From assembly GCA_937959275.1 (NCBI GenBank), contig CALGLU010000006.1, forward strand, positions 86,027 through 150,026: a stretch of DNA of 64,000 bases, in the 5' to 3' direction. Below the pieces are notes generated by a model. That model worked only from the letters and a program-made list of their open reading frames with translations, searched no databases and was not told where the DNA came from. Origin of the DNA: an uncultured Saprospiraceae bacterium (lineage in GTDB: Bacteria; Bacteroidota; Bacteroidia; Chitinophagales; Saprospiraceae). Within the stretch, counting starts at the first letter, position 1; each line of letters opens with the position of its first letter. The position numbers were made by a program, and so were the translations under genes. Shown here in pieces: positions 27,566-35,922 of the stretch.

Positions 27566-28303
27566 ATGTCTGCATTTGTCGCTGAGATAGTTGGAAGTAT
27601 GATATTATTATTACTTGGCAACGGCGTCAATGCCAATGTCAGCTTGAAAAACACCCTAGGTAACGATGGTGGCTGGTTGTTGGTAAATTTTGGTTGGGGA
27701 TTGGCTGTATTTTGTGGGGTGATCATTGCAGGACCAATTAGTGGAGCACATTTAAATCCTGCTGTGACAGTGGGTTTAGCAGTCGCCGGCAAATTTCCCT
27801 GGGCTGATGTAGGGCCTTATATTCTCGCCCAGTGCATTGGCGGAGCCATTGGAATCGTTCTGTTATGGCTGTCCTATATGGATCATTTTAAAGCTACGAC
27901 TGATCTAGATGCGAAGCTAGGAACCTTTTCAACAGGTCCAGCAATGCGCAATCCGATTATGAATTTTATATCTGAAGCCATTGCCACATTTGTTCTGGTT
28001 TTTGTGATCCTCTACATAGCTGGTGCTGAAGTTTCAGCGACTGGTATTTCTGATGCTAACATTGGATTAGGTTCTGTTGGTGCTATTCCTGTAGCCTTAC
28101 TTGTTGTCGTCATAGGTATGGCGCTTGGCGGTTCGACCGGCTATTCGATTAATCCGATGCGTGATTTTATACCGCGTGTGATGCATAGTATTCTGCCGAT
28201 AGGGGAGAAACGAGATGGTGATTGGGGCTATAGCTGGGTGCCGACGATCGGCCCCTTTGTTGGAGGTGCAATAGCTGGGCTGGTATACATGATGCTGGGT
28301 TAA
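27566..28303 (+). CDS. Aquaporin/glycerol-facilitator (MIP) family channel
   Basis: Inner-membrane channel of 245 residues with six membrane segments and two half-helices. The first signature is canonical, GAHLNPAVTV (Asn64-Pro-Ala66). The second reads GYSINPMRDF (Asn196-Pro-Met198, then Arg199 and Asp200), with Met in place of Ala. Asp after the second motif and Arg199 fit the glycerol-facilitator branch. The neighbour across the convergent gap is pyrophosphatase; the GDPD at 25887, which releases glycerol phosphate, is close but on the other strand. A glycerol role is inferred only. Confidence 0.9.
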   Translation: MSAFVAEIVGSMILLLLGNGVNANVSLKNTLGNDGGWLLVNFGWGLAVFCGVIIAGPISGAHLNPAVTVGLAVAGKFPWADVGPYILAQCIGGAIGIVLLWLSYMDHFKATTDLDAKLGTFSTGPAMRNPIMNFISEAIATFVLVFVILYIAGAEVSATGISDANIGLGSVGAIPVALLVVVIGMALGGSTGYSINPMRDFIPRVMHSILPIGEKRDGDWGYSWVPTIGPFVGGAIAGLVYMMLG

Positions 28304-28328
28304 GACCTTTTTTGTCAGCTCAAGGCTA

Positions 28329-28877
28329 TCATACCGTTTTTACATAGCTTTCGTAATCAAGTATACTTTGTTGGATGATTTGCTTAGCTACTGTAGCATC
28401 TTGAAAATCTTCAATAGCGACTGTCTTGTTTTCTAGCTTTTTATAATCTTCAAAAAAGTTTTTCAATTCATCGATGAAGCGGTCATGTAATTGAGAAATG
28501 TCATTGAAATGATTCACGCCCATATCGTTTTCAGCAACAGCAATAATTTTATCATCCATTTCTCCATTATCCACCATTCTCATCACGCCTATCACCTTAC
28601 TAGAAACGATGCACATGGGCACTATAGCAATTTGGGAAAGTACCAGAATGTCTAGAGGATCTTTATCATCGCAGTAAGTCCTAGGAATAAACCCATAATT
28701 GGCTGGGTAGTACATGGATGAATAAATGACTCTATCCATTAACAACATGCCTGATTTTTTATCGAGCTCATATTTAGCTCTCGTGTTTTTTGGAATTTCT
28801 ACTATGCTGTTAACGATGTCTGGAGCATGATTACCAATCTCTACCTTGTGCCAAGGATTCTGCATGTCTATTGCCAT
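28329..28877 (-). CDS. ppa: Inorganic pyrophosphatase, family I
   Basis: Soluble Mg-dependent enzyme that splits pyrophosphate and pulls biosynthetic reactions forward. The family I signature DKDPLD is present (about residues 74-79), with KYELDKKSG, the YPANYGFIP motif and the later IAVAENDMG region. At 182 residues it is normal length. MQNPWHK (fifth codon) could also be the start. It converges with the aquaporin gene, 25 bp apart. Confidence 0.96.
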   Translation of the reverse strand: MAIDMQNPWHKVEIGNHAPDIVNSIVEIPKNTRAKYELDKKSGMLLMDRVIYSSMYYPANYGFIPRTYCDDKDPLDILVLSQIAIVPMCIVSSKVIGVMRMVDNGEMDDKIIAVAENDMGVNHFNDISQLHDRFIDELKNFFEDYKKLENKTVAIEDFQDATVAKQIIQQSILDYESYVKTV

Positions 28878-28917
28878 TGTACTGCTTTTTGTAATTTCTT
28901 TTATTCAATAATAACGT

Positions 28918-28952
28918 AAAAAAAAAGCGCCTCAATTCTTACGAAAGAGCGC
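28918..28952 (-). terminator. Hairpin with T9 tract upstream of ppa
   Basis: Read on the minus strand: GCGC, an inner TCTT/AAGA hairpin, ATTGAG, GCGC, then nine Ts. It lies 41 bp upstream of ppa although no minus-strand gene precedes it, so it may end an antisense or unannotated transcript or act as a leader attenuator. Confidence 0.4.
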
Positions 28953-29046
28953 ATTGGTGTTTTAAAAGTGCAAACATAGATAAATATCTCCTATGAAATA
29001 TACATTTAACGCTTAAGAGCAAAGCTTCTAATTATATGTCTAAAAA

Positions 29047-29544
29047 TTGCACCTTGTGAATAGCCTAAAGTCTATTAATCACATCATTCGGAGTCAGAGG
29101 CCAGGTGGAGTTAGCATTAGTTTCCCAGGTGAACCTCTTGCTCAAAATACCGGCTTTGCTATGGATCCCTTGATTATGGCTTGGGAGTACCTAGGCTATA
29201 CAGAACTCGAAGATCAGCTCGATGAATTTACAAATGGCGCAAAAAGTCTACCAGCACTTCATGTTCAGGCCCATCGCTTTGCTACGTTTGGACGTGTGTT
29301 TCATTTTTACTATAAATCTGAACTTAGCAACTTAACATTAGATCTGATAGGCAATGAATCAGGCATTGTAGATCATGAGACAAATCGTGCCTTGCAATCC
29401 ATTCAAGAAATAGAAAGTTCTGCTGTCGTGGATTATGATTCTGCGATTGAAATAAATTTAGCGCCTGGATTTGAAACCAATTTAGGTGGACAGTTTGAAG
29501 CTTTTATTGATGGATGTAATAATGGAGTCGGGGGACAGAATTAA
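29047..29544 (+). pseudogene. Remnant of a secreted protein with a 3-coathanger-stack end
   Basis: The open frame of 165 residues has only a TTG start and no signal peptide; an ATG at 29036 in another frame stops after seven codons, which fits a broken gene. The last 30 residues (INLAPGFETNLGGQFEAF, then a Cys) match the 3-coathanger stack domain found at the ends of Bacteroidota exported proteins, including the GH16 protein here. The upstream 110 residues (PLIMAWEYLGYTELEDQ) are not recognised. It may be the 3' piece of a larger gene; a short intact gene is less likely. Confidence 0.45.
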
Positions 29545-30112
29545 GATTAGTGCCTCAAGAACTAAATATACAGCCATATTAAATTGTTCTTTTCCGCCTT
29601 CTCTGCGTTACAGAACCGGCCTTGATAGCTTTTACCTTTACAATTAAATCATAATACAGGTTGTTTCCTATTAGTTTTAACTTTAGGAAGTGACTCTGGG
29701 ATCACGAGTTTTATACATAGTTAAGAAGACATTTATATCATTCAGTGCCATCTGGTTATCAAATTGAGGAAGGCTCTTCTTCGTCATCAACTCGAAGAGT
29801 TGAAAAAGCAGATGGAAGTGAAAAAGTAGATGGAGTCCGAAGACCCCAATCTACACAGAATGAACATCCGTATGAACAAACATCAGATGCTCTTCTTCGT
29901 CTTTGACAAAGTATGAAATTTATATGGAAATATGCTTGTTTTTATCACAGTACCTATGGCTATCAAAGCGAACCTGTGCCTTGAGTAGACGAAAAATAAC
30001 TGCTTTCATACAGCCATTTATTTAGTGCTTGAGATACTAGCTAATTGAGTCATCACAAGTATTCCATTTACTTTAGTGACTTGTTTGAACCAGGGCAAAG
30101 ATGATTTCTTTT
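29545..30112. other. Long gap without a recognisable gene
   Basis: No ORF with a convincing start was found. GCTCTTCTTCGTC occurs twice (near 29770 and 29890). A short frame around 29763-29829 reads as a charged coiled-coil fragment (ALLRHQLEELKKQMEVKK), possibly a gene remnant. With the broken ORF before it, the area looks like decayed coding DNA. Confidence 0.4.
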
Positions 30113-30166
30113 CTCTTATGTGTCTTGATCCACGTGCACTAAGCTTATGTGCCTTATGTGTTTTCT
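30113..30166 (-). repeat. Dispersed CTTATGTG repeat, copy 1
   Basis: CTTATGTGTCTTG, a variable middle, AAGCTTATGTGCCTTATGTG. A related copy lies at 40898-40950. Both sit just downstream of the stop codon of a minus-strand gene and in the same orientation. Confidence 0.7.
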
Positions 30167-30172
30167 TAAAAC

Positions 30173-30721
30173 CTATTTAGTTTCAAATTCTTGTTTAGTC
30201 AATCTATATTGGATCAAACTTCTAAATAGATCACCTTTCTTGGTGTGGTCTTTCAGCTCACCTTCTTTTATCATTCCATTTTTTATCATGACTCTCCCAG
30301 AGGCTGGATTTTCAACAAGATGAGTCGCATATATTTTATGTAGATGTATTTCGGTAAATCCAAATGTCAAGATTCCTCCTACAGCCTCAGTTGCAAAACC
30401 TGTATTCCAAAACGGTTCAGCGATCCAATAGCCTAATACTCCTCTTTGAAATTTTGAATTTATTTTCAATCCGATGCCTCCTATAAATTCGTCTTTAAGC
30501 TTAGTGCTTATGCCAAAAGTAAATTGTGTTTTATTCACAAATCCGACATTGGCACTGTTCATCCAATATATGGCGTCTTCTTCTGTATAGGGATGTGGAA
30601 TATTTAAGGTGGTTTCTGCTACTTTCTGATTTCCAGCAAATTCAATTATTTGTGGAATATCGGTAAAAGATAATTTTCTTAAAAGCAATCTTTTAGTTTC
30701 AATCTCTGGGAATTTGTCCAT
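30173..30721 (-). CDS. GNAT-family acetyltransferase (RimJ/RimL type)
   Basis: 182-residue acetyltransferase that moves an acetyl group from acetyl-CoA to an amine, often an N-terminus or small molecule. The opening IETKRLLLRKLSFTD is typical of the RimJ/RimL group; GYWIAEPFWNTGFATEAV gives the acetyl-CoA-binding loop region and KIYATHLVENPASGRVMIKNGM the late core. No substrate can be given. It lies 35 bp downstream of the secreted-protein gene on the same strand. Confidence 0.92.
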   Translation of the reverse strand: MDKFPEIETKRLLLRKLSFTDIPQIIEFAGNQKVAETTLNIPHPYTEEDAIYWMNSANVGFVNKTQFTFGISTKLKDEFIGGIGLKINSKFQRGVLGYWIAEPFWNTGFATEAVGGILTFGFTEIHLHKIYATHLVENPASGRVMIKNGMIKEGELKDHTKKGDLFRSLIQYRLTKQEFETK

Positions 30722-30756
30722 TTGTAAATTTTTCTATGTTCAAATTGTGAAGCACT

Positions 30757-31362
30757 CTACACCCGACTACAAACCCGAATCGCTGACATATTATCAATCA
30801 AGATGTTCCCTTTGCGTTTAAACCAACCTTCCTTATAAAAGGCTTCGATAAGCACGTACCGAGCATCGTTCTCTGGCAAAAACTCCACTTCAAATGTCTC
30901 CCATTCAATCTTGTCAATAAAGTCAGATTCAAAGACGAGTTGGTGTGTCCCACATTTTTTATCACCGATCCAGATCCTGAGTTTGATTGGTTGATTGAAG
31001 CCTGAATAGCTTTTAGAATGTGCCAGATCAATAGTGAAGGTATGGCAGATGTCCTTCTTCATTGTCTTACTGGTCCTCTGGCCAATAGATTCGAATGTAC
31101 CATTATCTCGAGTGATCATACCAACATAGGTCTCTCCCTCAGAGGCCTCATTGTAGACGCCCCAATAGCCTGGCATGATATCGGGCGTGGTGTATTCTTG
31201 GCATTCAAACCAGCCCATCGGTGTTGTCGCATCAGACGGCGTATCTTCAAAAGAGGGATTGTTTAGGTGGATCTGACCCGATATATGTGTCGAAATGCAC
31301 ATTCCCAATAAGATAATAGCGCATTTTATATTAATAAATGTTATATATGTTCTACCTTTCAT
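30757..31362 (-). CDS. Secreted jelly-roll-like protein of unknown function
   Basis: The best start is ATG 31362, which gives a signal peptide (MKGRTYITF to HISGQ) and a 201-residue protein; the frame extends to 31458 but that part runs into the divergent ftsX start. The mature part opens LNNPSFED and GWFECQEYTTPDI, a pattern of carbohydrate-binding jelly-roll domains in Bacteroidota exported proteins, and ends ILIDNMSAIRVC, also typical of that fold. There is no sorting domain. Function unknown. Confidence 0.7.
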   Translation of the reverse strand: MKGRTYITFINIKCAIILLGMCISTHISGQIHLNNPSFEDTPSDATTPMGWFECQEYTTPDIMPGYWGVYNEASEGETYVGMITRDNGTFESIGQRTSKTMKKDICHTFTIDLAHSKSYSGFNQPIKLRIWIGDKKCGTHQLVFESDFIDKIEWETFEVEFLPENDARYVLIEAFYKEGWFKRKGNILIDNMSAIRVCSRV

Positions 31363-31366
31363 GCTG

Positions 31367-32221
31367 ATGAATACATCTTTAAATAAGAACAGTTTGTGGA
31401 CCAGTTTCAGTATCGTCATTGTGCTGTTTATCTTCGGAATATATGGTGTTATTATCATTCATTCCAATTATGTGGGCCAGAAAATAAAAGAACAATTGAA
31501 TGTAGTCGCAGAGTTCACAAAAGACTATAACGATGCAGATAAAAGTCATTTGTTTGAAGAATTGAGGAATCATGAAGCTGTCATTGCCTCTAGTCTTAAT
31601 TTTTATAATCAAGACGAAGCACGAGAGTTAATGATGGGAGATCTAGGTGATGCCTTTCTTGAGGATGAGGATGGCAGTCCATTTAGAGATGTCGTCGTAT
31701 TCAATGTCAAGCATGAATATTACACGCCAGAGTATTTGAATGAACTCAGTACGCATCTCCAAACGCGCGACTATATCAATGATGTGGTCTATCAAGAAGA
31801 ATTTCAACAGCTATTAGAAAAGAATCTAAAGGATCTAGCACTGATTCCCTTATTGATCGGCATATTGATGTGTGTGTTAACCATAGCATTGATCTATAAT
31901 ACAGTTCAGCTCGCCTTACAATCTGACACAAGACAAATTAAAACCATGAAGTTGGTAGGAGCTAGCCAACAATTCATAAAGCGACCCTATATCAGGTCGT
32001 CGATTCGCATGGGAATAATTAGTGCTGGGATAGCGATTGTCTTGCTGCTCTTGATTTTGCAAGTCATATCCGTTCGATTGGCAGGGATTAGTGGGTTTTT
32101 CCATTATCCGTATATATTTTTGATTTGCCTGCTGTTATTGATCATTGGTGTCTGCATCCCACTGGTCGCTACACAGACGATTTTGAGTTCTCATCTGAAA
32201 CGAATTCATGTTGGCATATAA
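31367..32221 (+). CDS. ftsX: Cell-division ABC permease FtsX
   Basis: Inner-membrane subunit that, with FtsE, controls peptidoglycan hydrolases at the division site. The open frame begins at 31295, but ATG 31367 (MNTSLNKNSLWTSF) fits the family. Seen are a membrane segment (residues about 10-30), a periplasmic domain of about 130 residues, and three C-terminal segments preceded by the hallmark RQIKTMKLVGASQQFIKRP. ftsE is not adjacent. This start lies 4 bp from the start of the divergent secreted-protein gene, so each promoter must lie within the other gene. Confidence 0.9.
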   Translation: MNTSLNKNSLWTSFSIVIVLFIFGIYGVIIIHSNYVGQKIKEQLNVVAEFTKDYNDADKSHLFEELRNHEAVIASSLNFYNQDEARELMMGDLGDAFLEDEDGSPFRDVVVFNVKHEYYTPEYLNELSTHLQTRDYINDVVYQEEFQQLLEKNLKDLALIPLLIGILMCVLTIALIYNTVQLALQSDTRQIKTMKLVGASQQFIKRPYIRSSIRMGIISAGIAIVLLLLILQVISVRLAGISGFFHYPYIFLICLLLLIIGVCIPLVATQTILSSHLKRIHVGI

Positions 32222-32256
32222 GCATGGTGACAGGCCAGAATTCCCATGGCTTTTGA

Positions 32257-32264
32257 TATCTTTG
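32257..32264 (+). promoter_or_regulatory. Possible -7 box before the DUF3098 gene
   Basis: TATCTTTG matches TAnnTTTG, 55 bp before the ATG at 32320. No TTTG box is found at the expected upstream distance. Confidence 0.35.
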
Positions 32265-32319
32265 CAGTCATTATACTGTTGCAATATCGAAATTCGTTAG
32301 TAATACTATAGGATTTATT

Positions 32320-32724
32320 ATGAGTAAGAAGAAAAGAATTAAAAAGGGTAGTGCTTCTCAAAGTGCGCAAGAATCGTCAGCAAAAAGTACCTCATCAAAG
32401 GTTTCTTCAGCTAAAGTCGTCAAAACGAAAAAAGCACAGGTGTTAGAACCTACACGCGCTCGCGCATCATCTAAGCAAACATCTAATAGCTCAAATGTTC
32501 CATTGCTCTTTGGTAAGAAAAACTTTATGTTCATTTTTATAGGAATGGGCTGTATGGCTCTTGGGATGCTATTGATGTCAGGCGGCGGCATGCCAAGTCC
32601 TGATATATGGGACGAGAGTATCATCTATGGCTTTCGCCGAATTACCTTGGCACCGATCATGATATTATTAGGTTTGGCTTTCGTTTTATACTCTATATTC
32701 GCACCGAACACAGCAAATGCATGA
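32320..32724 (+). CDS. DUF3098 family small membrane protein
   Basis: 134 residues. The first 60 are Ser-, Lys- and Ala-rich and disordered; then come FGKKNFMFIFIGMGCMALG, a first membrane segment, MSGGG, and FRRITLAPIMILLGLAFVLY, a second segment. This is the Bacteroidota DUF3098 pattern, usually found between ftsX and uppP, as here. Its last codons overlap uppP by 8 bp. No biochemical function is known; the context suggests a link with division or cell-wall lipid recycling. Confidence 0.85.
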   Translation: MSKKKRIKKGSASQSAQESSAKSTSSKVSSAKVVKTKKAQVLEPTRARASSKQTSNSSNVPLLFGKKNFMFIFIGMGCMALGMLLMSGGGMPSPDIWDESIIYGFRRITLAPIMILLGLAFVLYSIFAPNTANA

Positions 32725-33520
32725 ACTTCTTGAAGCTATTGCTTTAGGGATCATACAAGGATTCACGGAGTTTCTACCGGTTAGTAGTAGCGGACATATT
32801 GAAATCGCTAATTATTTTTTTGGCAATGATTCAAGTGGTGATGAAAATCTCACCATGACGATTGTGTTACATGCAGCAACTGCAATAGCTACAATCATTG
32901 TCTTCAGAAATGATATTCTAGACATCCTCAAAGGCATATTCACGCCTAGTTATAATGATGAAAAGCGCTTTGCATTAGCTATCATTTTATCCATGATTCC
33001 AGCAGCCATTGTCGGCTTATTTTTTGAAGATATTGTAGAGCAATTTTTCACCCAAAACCTTATGCTAGTCGGATCAATGCTTATCGTAACAGCCCTGCTT
33101 TTGTATCTAGCAGATAAAGCAAAAGATACGACCAAGCAAGTTGGTTTTAAAGAAGCCATTATCATTGGATTGGCACAAGCCATAGCGACTTTACCCGGTA
33201 TATCACGTTCTGGGTCGACCATAGCTACATCTGTCTTATTAGGTGTTGATCGGTCAAAGGCTGCAAGATTCTCATTTTTAATGGTCGTGCCTCTCATCTT
33301 AGGGAAGATGGCCAAAGATCTAATTGATGGTGAATTTGCAAATCAAAGTTTAGATGTTCTTCCCTTAGTGTTGGGTTTTATTGCAGCTATGATTACTGGC
33401 TATTTTGCTTGTCGATGGATGATTGAATTGGTGAAGCGCAGTCAATTGAAATATTTTAGCTTCTATTGCCTAATTGTGGGTATCATTGCGATCATATCCT
33501 CAGTAGCCATATCATCATGA
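32717..33520 (+). CDS. uppP: Undecaprenyl-diphosphate phosphatase UppP (BacA)
   Basis: Integral membrane phosphatase that turns undecaprenyl diphosphate into the monophosphate, recycling the lipid carrier for peptidoglycan and surface glycans; it gives bacitracin tolerance. The two signature regions are seen: [13 protein letters not shown] near residues 15-28 and [17 protein letters not shown] near 160-177. Length 267 is normal. It overlaps the DUF3098 gene upstream and truB downstream (ATGA), so the three are translated together. Confidence 0.96.
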   Translation: MHELLEAIALGIIQGFTEFLPVSSSGHIEIANYFFGNDSSGDENLTMTIVLHAATAIATIIVFRNDILDILKGIFTPSYNDEKRFALAIILSMIPAAIVGLFFEDIVEQFFTQNLMLVGSMLIVTALLLYLADKAKDTTKQVGFKEAIIIGLAQAIATLPGISRSGSTIATSVLLGVDRSKAARFSFLMVVPLILGKMAKDLIDGEFANQSLDVLPLVLGFIAAMITGYFACRWMIELVKRSQLKYFSFYCLIVGIIAIISSVAISS

Positions 33521-34254
33521 GTATTACCTGTCCCATTATCGACAAACTAACATTCAGTCCGTCAGTAGACTTCCTGGGAGGTGCGGCTTTGCTAGTCGAT
33601 AAACCTAAAGATTGGACTTCGTTTGATGTCGTTGCCAAACTCAGAAACCGAATTGGTAAGCACCTAGGTGTTCGAAAATTAAAAGTCGGCCATGCTGGCA
33701 CCTTGGATCCCTTAGCAACTGGTCTACTGATTATATGTACAGGCAAAGCGACAAAACAAATTGAAGGATTCCAAGGATTATACAAAGAGTACACAGGGAC
33801 GATCAAACTAGGAGCGACCACCAAAACTTATGATGCAGAGGGAGAAGAAGAAAATAAGTGCGATTGTTCTGCGATCACAGAAGATCAAGTCAAGTCCGCG
33901 ATTCAAGCTTTTACTGGTTTGATCACACAAAGGCCACCTATTTTTTCAGCATTAAAAGTGAAGGGTAAGGCACTCTATAAATACGCAAGGAAGGGCGAAA
34001 CTGTTGAGATTAAAACAAGAGAAGTCACTGTGCATGAGTATACAGTGCTGAGTTTTAATAATCCATTCATTGAGGTTCATATCAAATGTAGTAAAGGGAC
34101 ATATATCAGATCCCTTGCTCATGATCTTGGGCAATCCTTGGGATGTGGTGCGTATTTGGCTGATCTGCGCAGGACGGCCATTGGTGAGCACAGTGTGAAT
34201 GAGGCTTTATCAATAGAAGAGATAATTTCTCAGCTTTCAGACGAATCAGTTTAA
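33517..34254 (+). CDS. truB: tRNA pseudouridine(55) synthase TruB
   Basis: Makes pseudouridine 55 in the T-loop of tRNAs. The start ATG at 33517 overlaps the uppP stop as ATGA; the open frame extends to 33466 but that part is inside uppP. The catalytic motif [12 protein letters not shown] has Asp64; [14 protein letters not shown] near residue 28 and the later [16 protein letters not shown] are also typical. The 245-residue length fits bacterial TruB without the extra C-terminal PUA domain. Confidence 0.96.
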   Translation: MSITCPIIDKLTFSPSVDFLGGAALLVDKPKDWTSFDVVAKLRNRIGKHLGVRKLKVGHAGTLDPLATGLLIICTGKATKQIEGFQGLYKEYTGTIKLGATTKTYDAEGEEENKCDCSAITEDQVKSAIQAFTGLITQRPPIFSALKVKGKALYKYARKGETVEIKTREVTVHEYTVLSFNNPFIEVHIKCSKGTYIRSLAHDLGQSLGCGAYLADLRRTAIGEHSVNEALSIEEIISQLSDESV

Positions 34255-34285
34255 ATCCAACGTTTATACATCAAACACTGCACTA

Positions 34286-35194
34286 TTGGCAATTCAATTA
34301 CAATCAGTATCTAAGTTTTATGGCAAACAGGCAGCTGTTGATAATATCTCCTTTGAAGCGAAGCAAGGAGAGATCGTCGGGCTGCTCGGGCCTAACGGTG
34401 CAGGTAAATCCACAACGATGAAGATGATCTGTGGATACATTGAGGCGGACGAGGGTGATATCAGTGTGAATGAGATGCAAGTGCAAGAGAACTCGTTAAG
34501 GACGCGACAGATGATTGGCTATTTAGCCGAACAAAACCCGATGTACTCAGATATGTACGTCAGAGAGTTTTTGCAGTTCAATAGCCAGATCCACAAATTA
34601 TCGAATAGTCAACAGCGGATTGCAGAGGTGATTGAAATGACGGGTTTGGGTAAGGAGCAAAATAAATTTATCCGACAACTATCTAAAGGGTACAAACAGC
34701 GCGTCGGCTTAGCCCAAGCGATCCTACACGATCCACCCATTTTGATTTTGGATGAACCTATTTCTGGATTAGATCCTAATCAGTTGGTTGAGATTAGGAG
34801 CCTGATCAGACAATTGGGCGAGACGAAGACCATCTTATTTTCGTCTCATATACTACAAGAAGTCGAGCAGATTTGTGATCGATTATTGGTCTTGAATAAC
34901 GGCAAAATTGTGATGGATGGCACAGTCGCCGACTACAATCGAGAGCGAGAGGGTAAATCTCTCATTATTGTGAAATTTGAATCAGGACTTAAGCTAGACT
35001 CCATACTAAATGAAAGTGATGCGATTGAGTCTCTGTCCGATAGTTCTTATCGAATTCAAACAGATCGTCCAGCTCAAATGAAGCAACAGTTATTTGATAT
35101 TGCTGTTGCTAACTCGACAAGAATTACAGCATTGACAGAACAAACATCATCCATGGAAGATGTCTTTCAGTCCTTAACTAATGAGGCACGATGA
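34286..35194 (+). CDS. gldA: Gliding-motility ABC transporter ATPase GldA
   Basis: ATPase subunit of the GldA-GldF-GldG complex needed for Bacteroidota gliding. Walker A is GLLGPNGAGKST (about 32-43), the signature is LSKGYKQRVGLAQA, Walker B is ILILDEPISGLDP and the switch His is in LFSSHILQE. The C-terminal 80 residues form the variable domain. It seems to start with TTG at 34286 (translated MAIQLQSVSKFYG); no ATG fits. Its stop overlaps gldF (ATGA). Confidence 0.93.
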   Translation: MAIQLQSVSKFYGKQAAVDNISFEAKQGEIVGLLGPNGAGKSTTMKMICGYIEADEGDISVNEMQVQENSLRTRQMIGYLAEQNPMYSDMYVREFLQFNSQIHKLSNSQQRIAEVIEMTGLGKEQNKFIRQLSKGYKQRVGLAQAILHDPPILILDEPISGLDPNQLVEIRSLIRQLGETKTILFSSHILQEVEQICDRLLVLNNGKIVMDGTVADYNREREGKSLIIVKFESGLKLDSILNESDAIESLSDSSYRIQTDRPAQMKQQLFDIAVANSTRITALTEQTSSMEDVFQSLTNEAR

Positions 35195-35922
35195 GAGCGA
35201 TGTACTTCAAAGAAATCCGGTCCTTTTTTAGCTCTATGATAGCTTATGTGGTGATTGGTGTCTTCCTAGCATTTTTGGGGCTGATCTTGTGGGTCTTTCC
35301 TGATACGAGTGTATTAGACAATAATTACGCTCAACTGGATCCGCTCTTTGCTATCGCGCCTTTGGTGTTTATGTTTTTGATTCCTGCTCTAACGATGCGG
35401 AGCTTTGCTGAAGAGTATAATTCCGGCACGATTGAATTGTTGTATACCAAGCCCTTATCTGATGCGAAATTAGTCTTGTCAAAATATTTCGCCTATTGTA
35501 CAATTGTATTTCTTGCTCTGCTACCGACATTAATTTATTACTACAGTATTTACCAGCTTGGTGCACCAAAAGGAAATTTGGATTCTGGAGCAATCATTGG
35601 TTCTTACATCGGCTTATTCTGTTTAGCTGCGGCATTTGTCGCTATTGGTATTTGTTCTTCTTCGCTGACGCGCAATCAAATTACTGCATTTGTGATTGGT
35701 GCATTTTTCTGTTTTTTCTTTACTTGGGTTTTTGAGTTTGTGAGTGGCTTGTCTATTTTTTATGGTCGTGTCGATGATATTGTAGAGCGACTAGGCATTA
35801 ATTTTCACTACAGTTCTATGAGTAAAGGAGTGATTGATTCTAGAGATGTGATCTACTTTCTGTCGATAAGTAGTTATTTTTTAATCCTGACTCATTTCAT
35901 TATCAAATCAAAACGATCATGA
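35191..35922 (+). CDS. gldF: Gliding-motility ABC transporter permease GldF
   Basis: Permease subunit of 243 residues with six membrane segments. The opening FKEIRSFFSSMIAYVVIGVFL and the segment MRSFAEEYNSGTIELLYTKPLSDAKLVLSKY are family hallmarks, the latter contacting the ATPase. It overlaps gldA upstream and gldG downstream (ATGA both), so the three subunits are made in step. In Flavobacterium, loss of any of them stops gliding. Confidence 0.94.
   Translation: MRAMYFKEIRSFFSSMIAYVVIGVFLAFLGLILWVFPDTSVLDNNYAQLDPLFAIAPLVFMFLIPALTMRSFAEEYNSGTIELLYTKPLSDAKLVLSKYFAYCTIVFLALLPTLIYYYSIYQLGAPKGNLDSGAIIGSYIGLFCLAAAFVAIGICSSSLTRNQITAFVIGAFFCFFFTWVFEFVSGLSIFYGRVDDIVERLGINFHYSSMSKGVIDSRDVIYFLSISSYFLILTHFIIKSKRS

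Noticed and set aside
31363..31458. N-terminal extension of the secreted protein to 31458
   Set aside because: The signal peptide begins at ATG 31362; the extension runs through the ftsX start.
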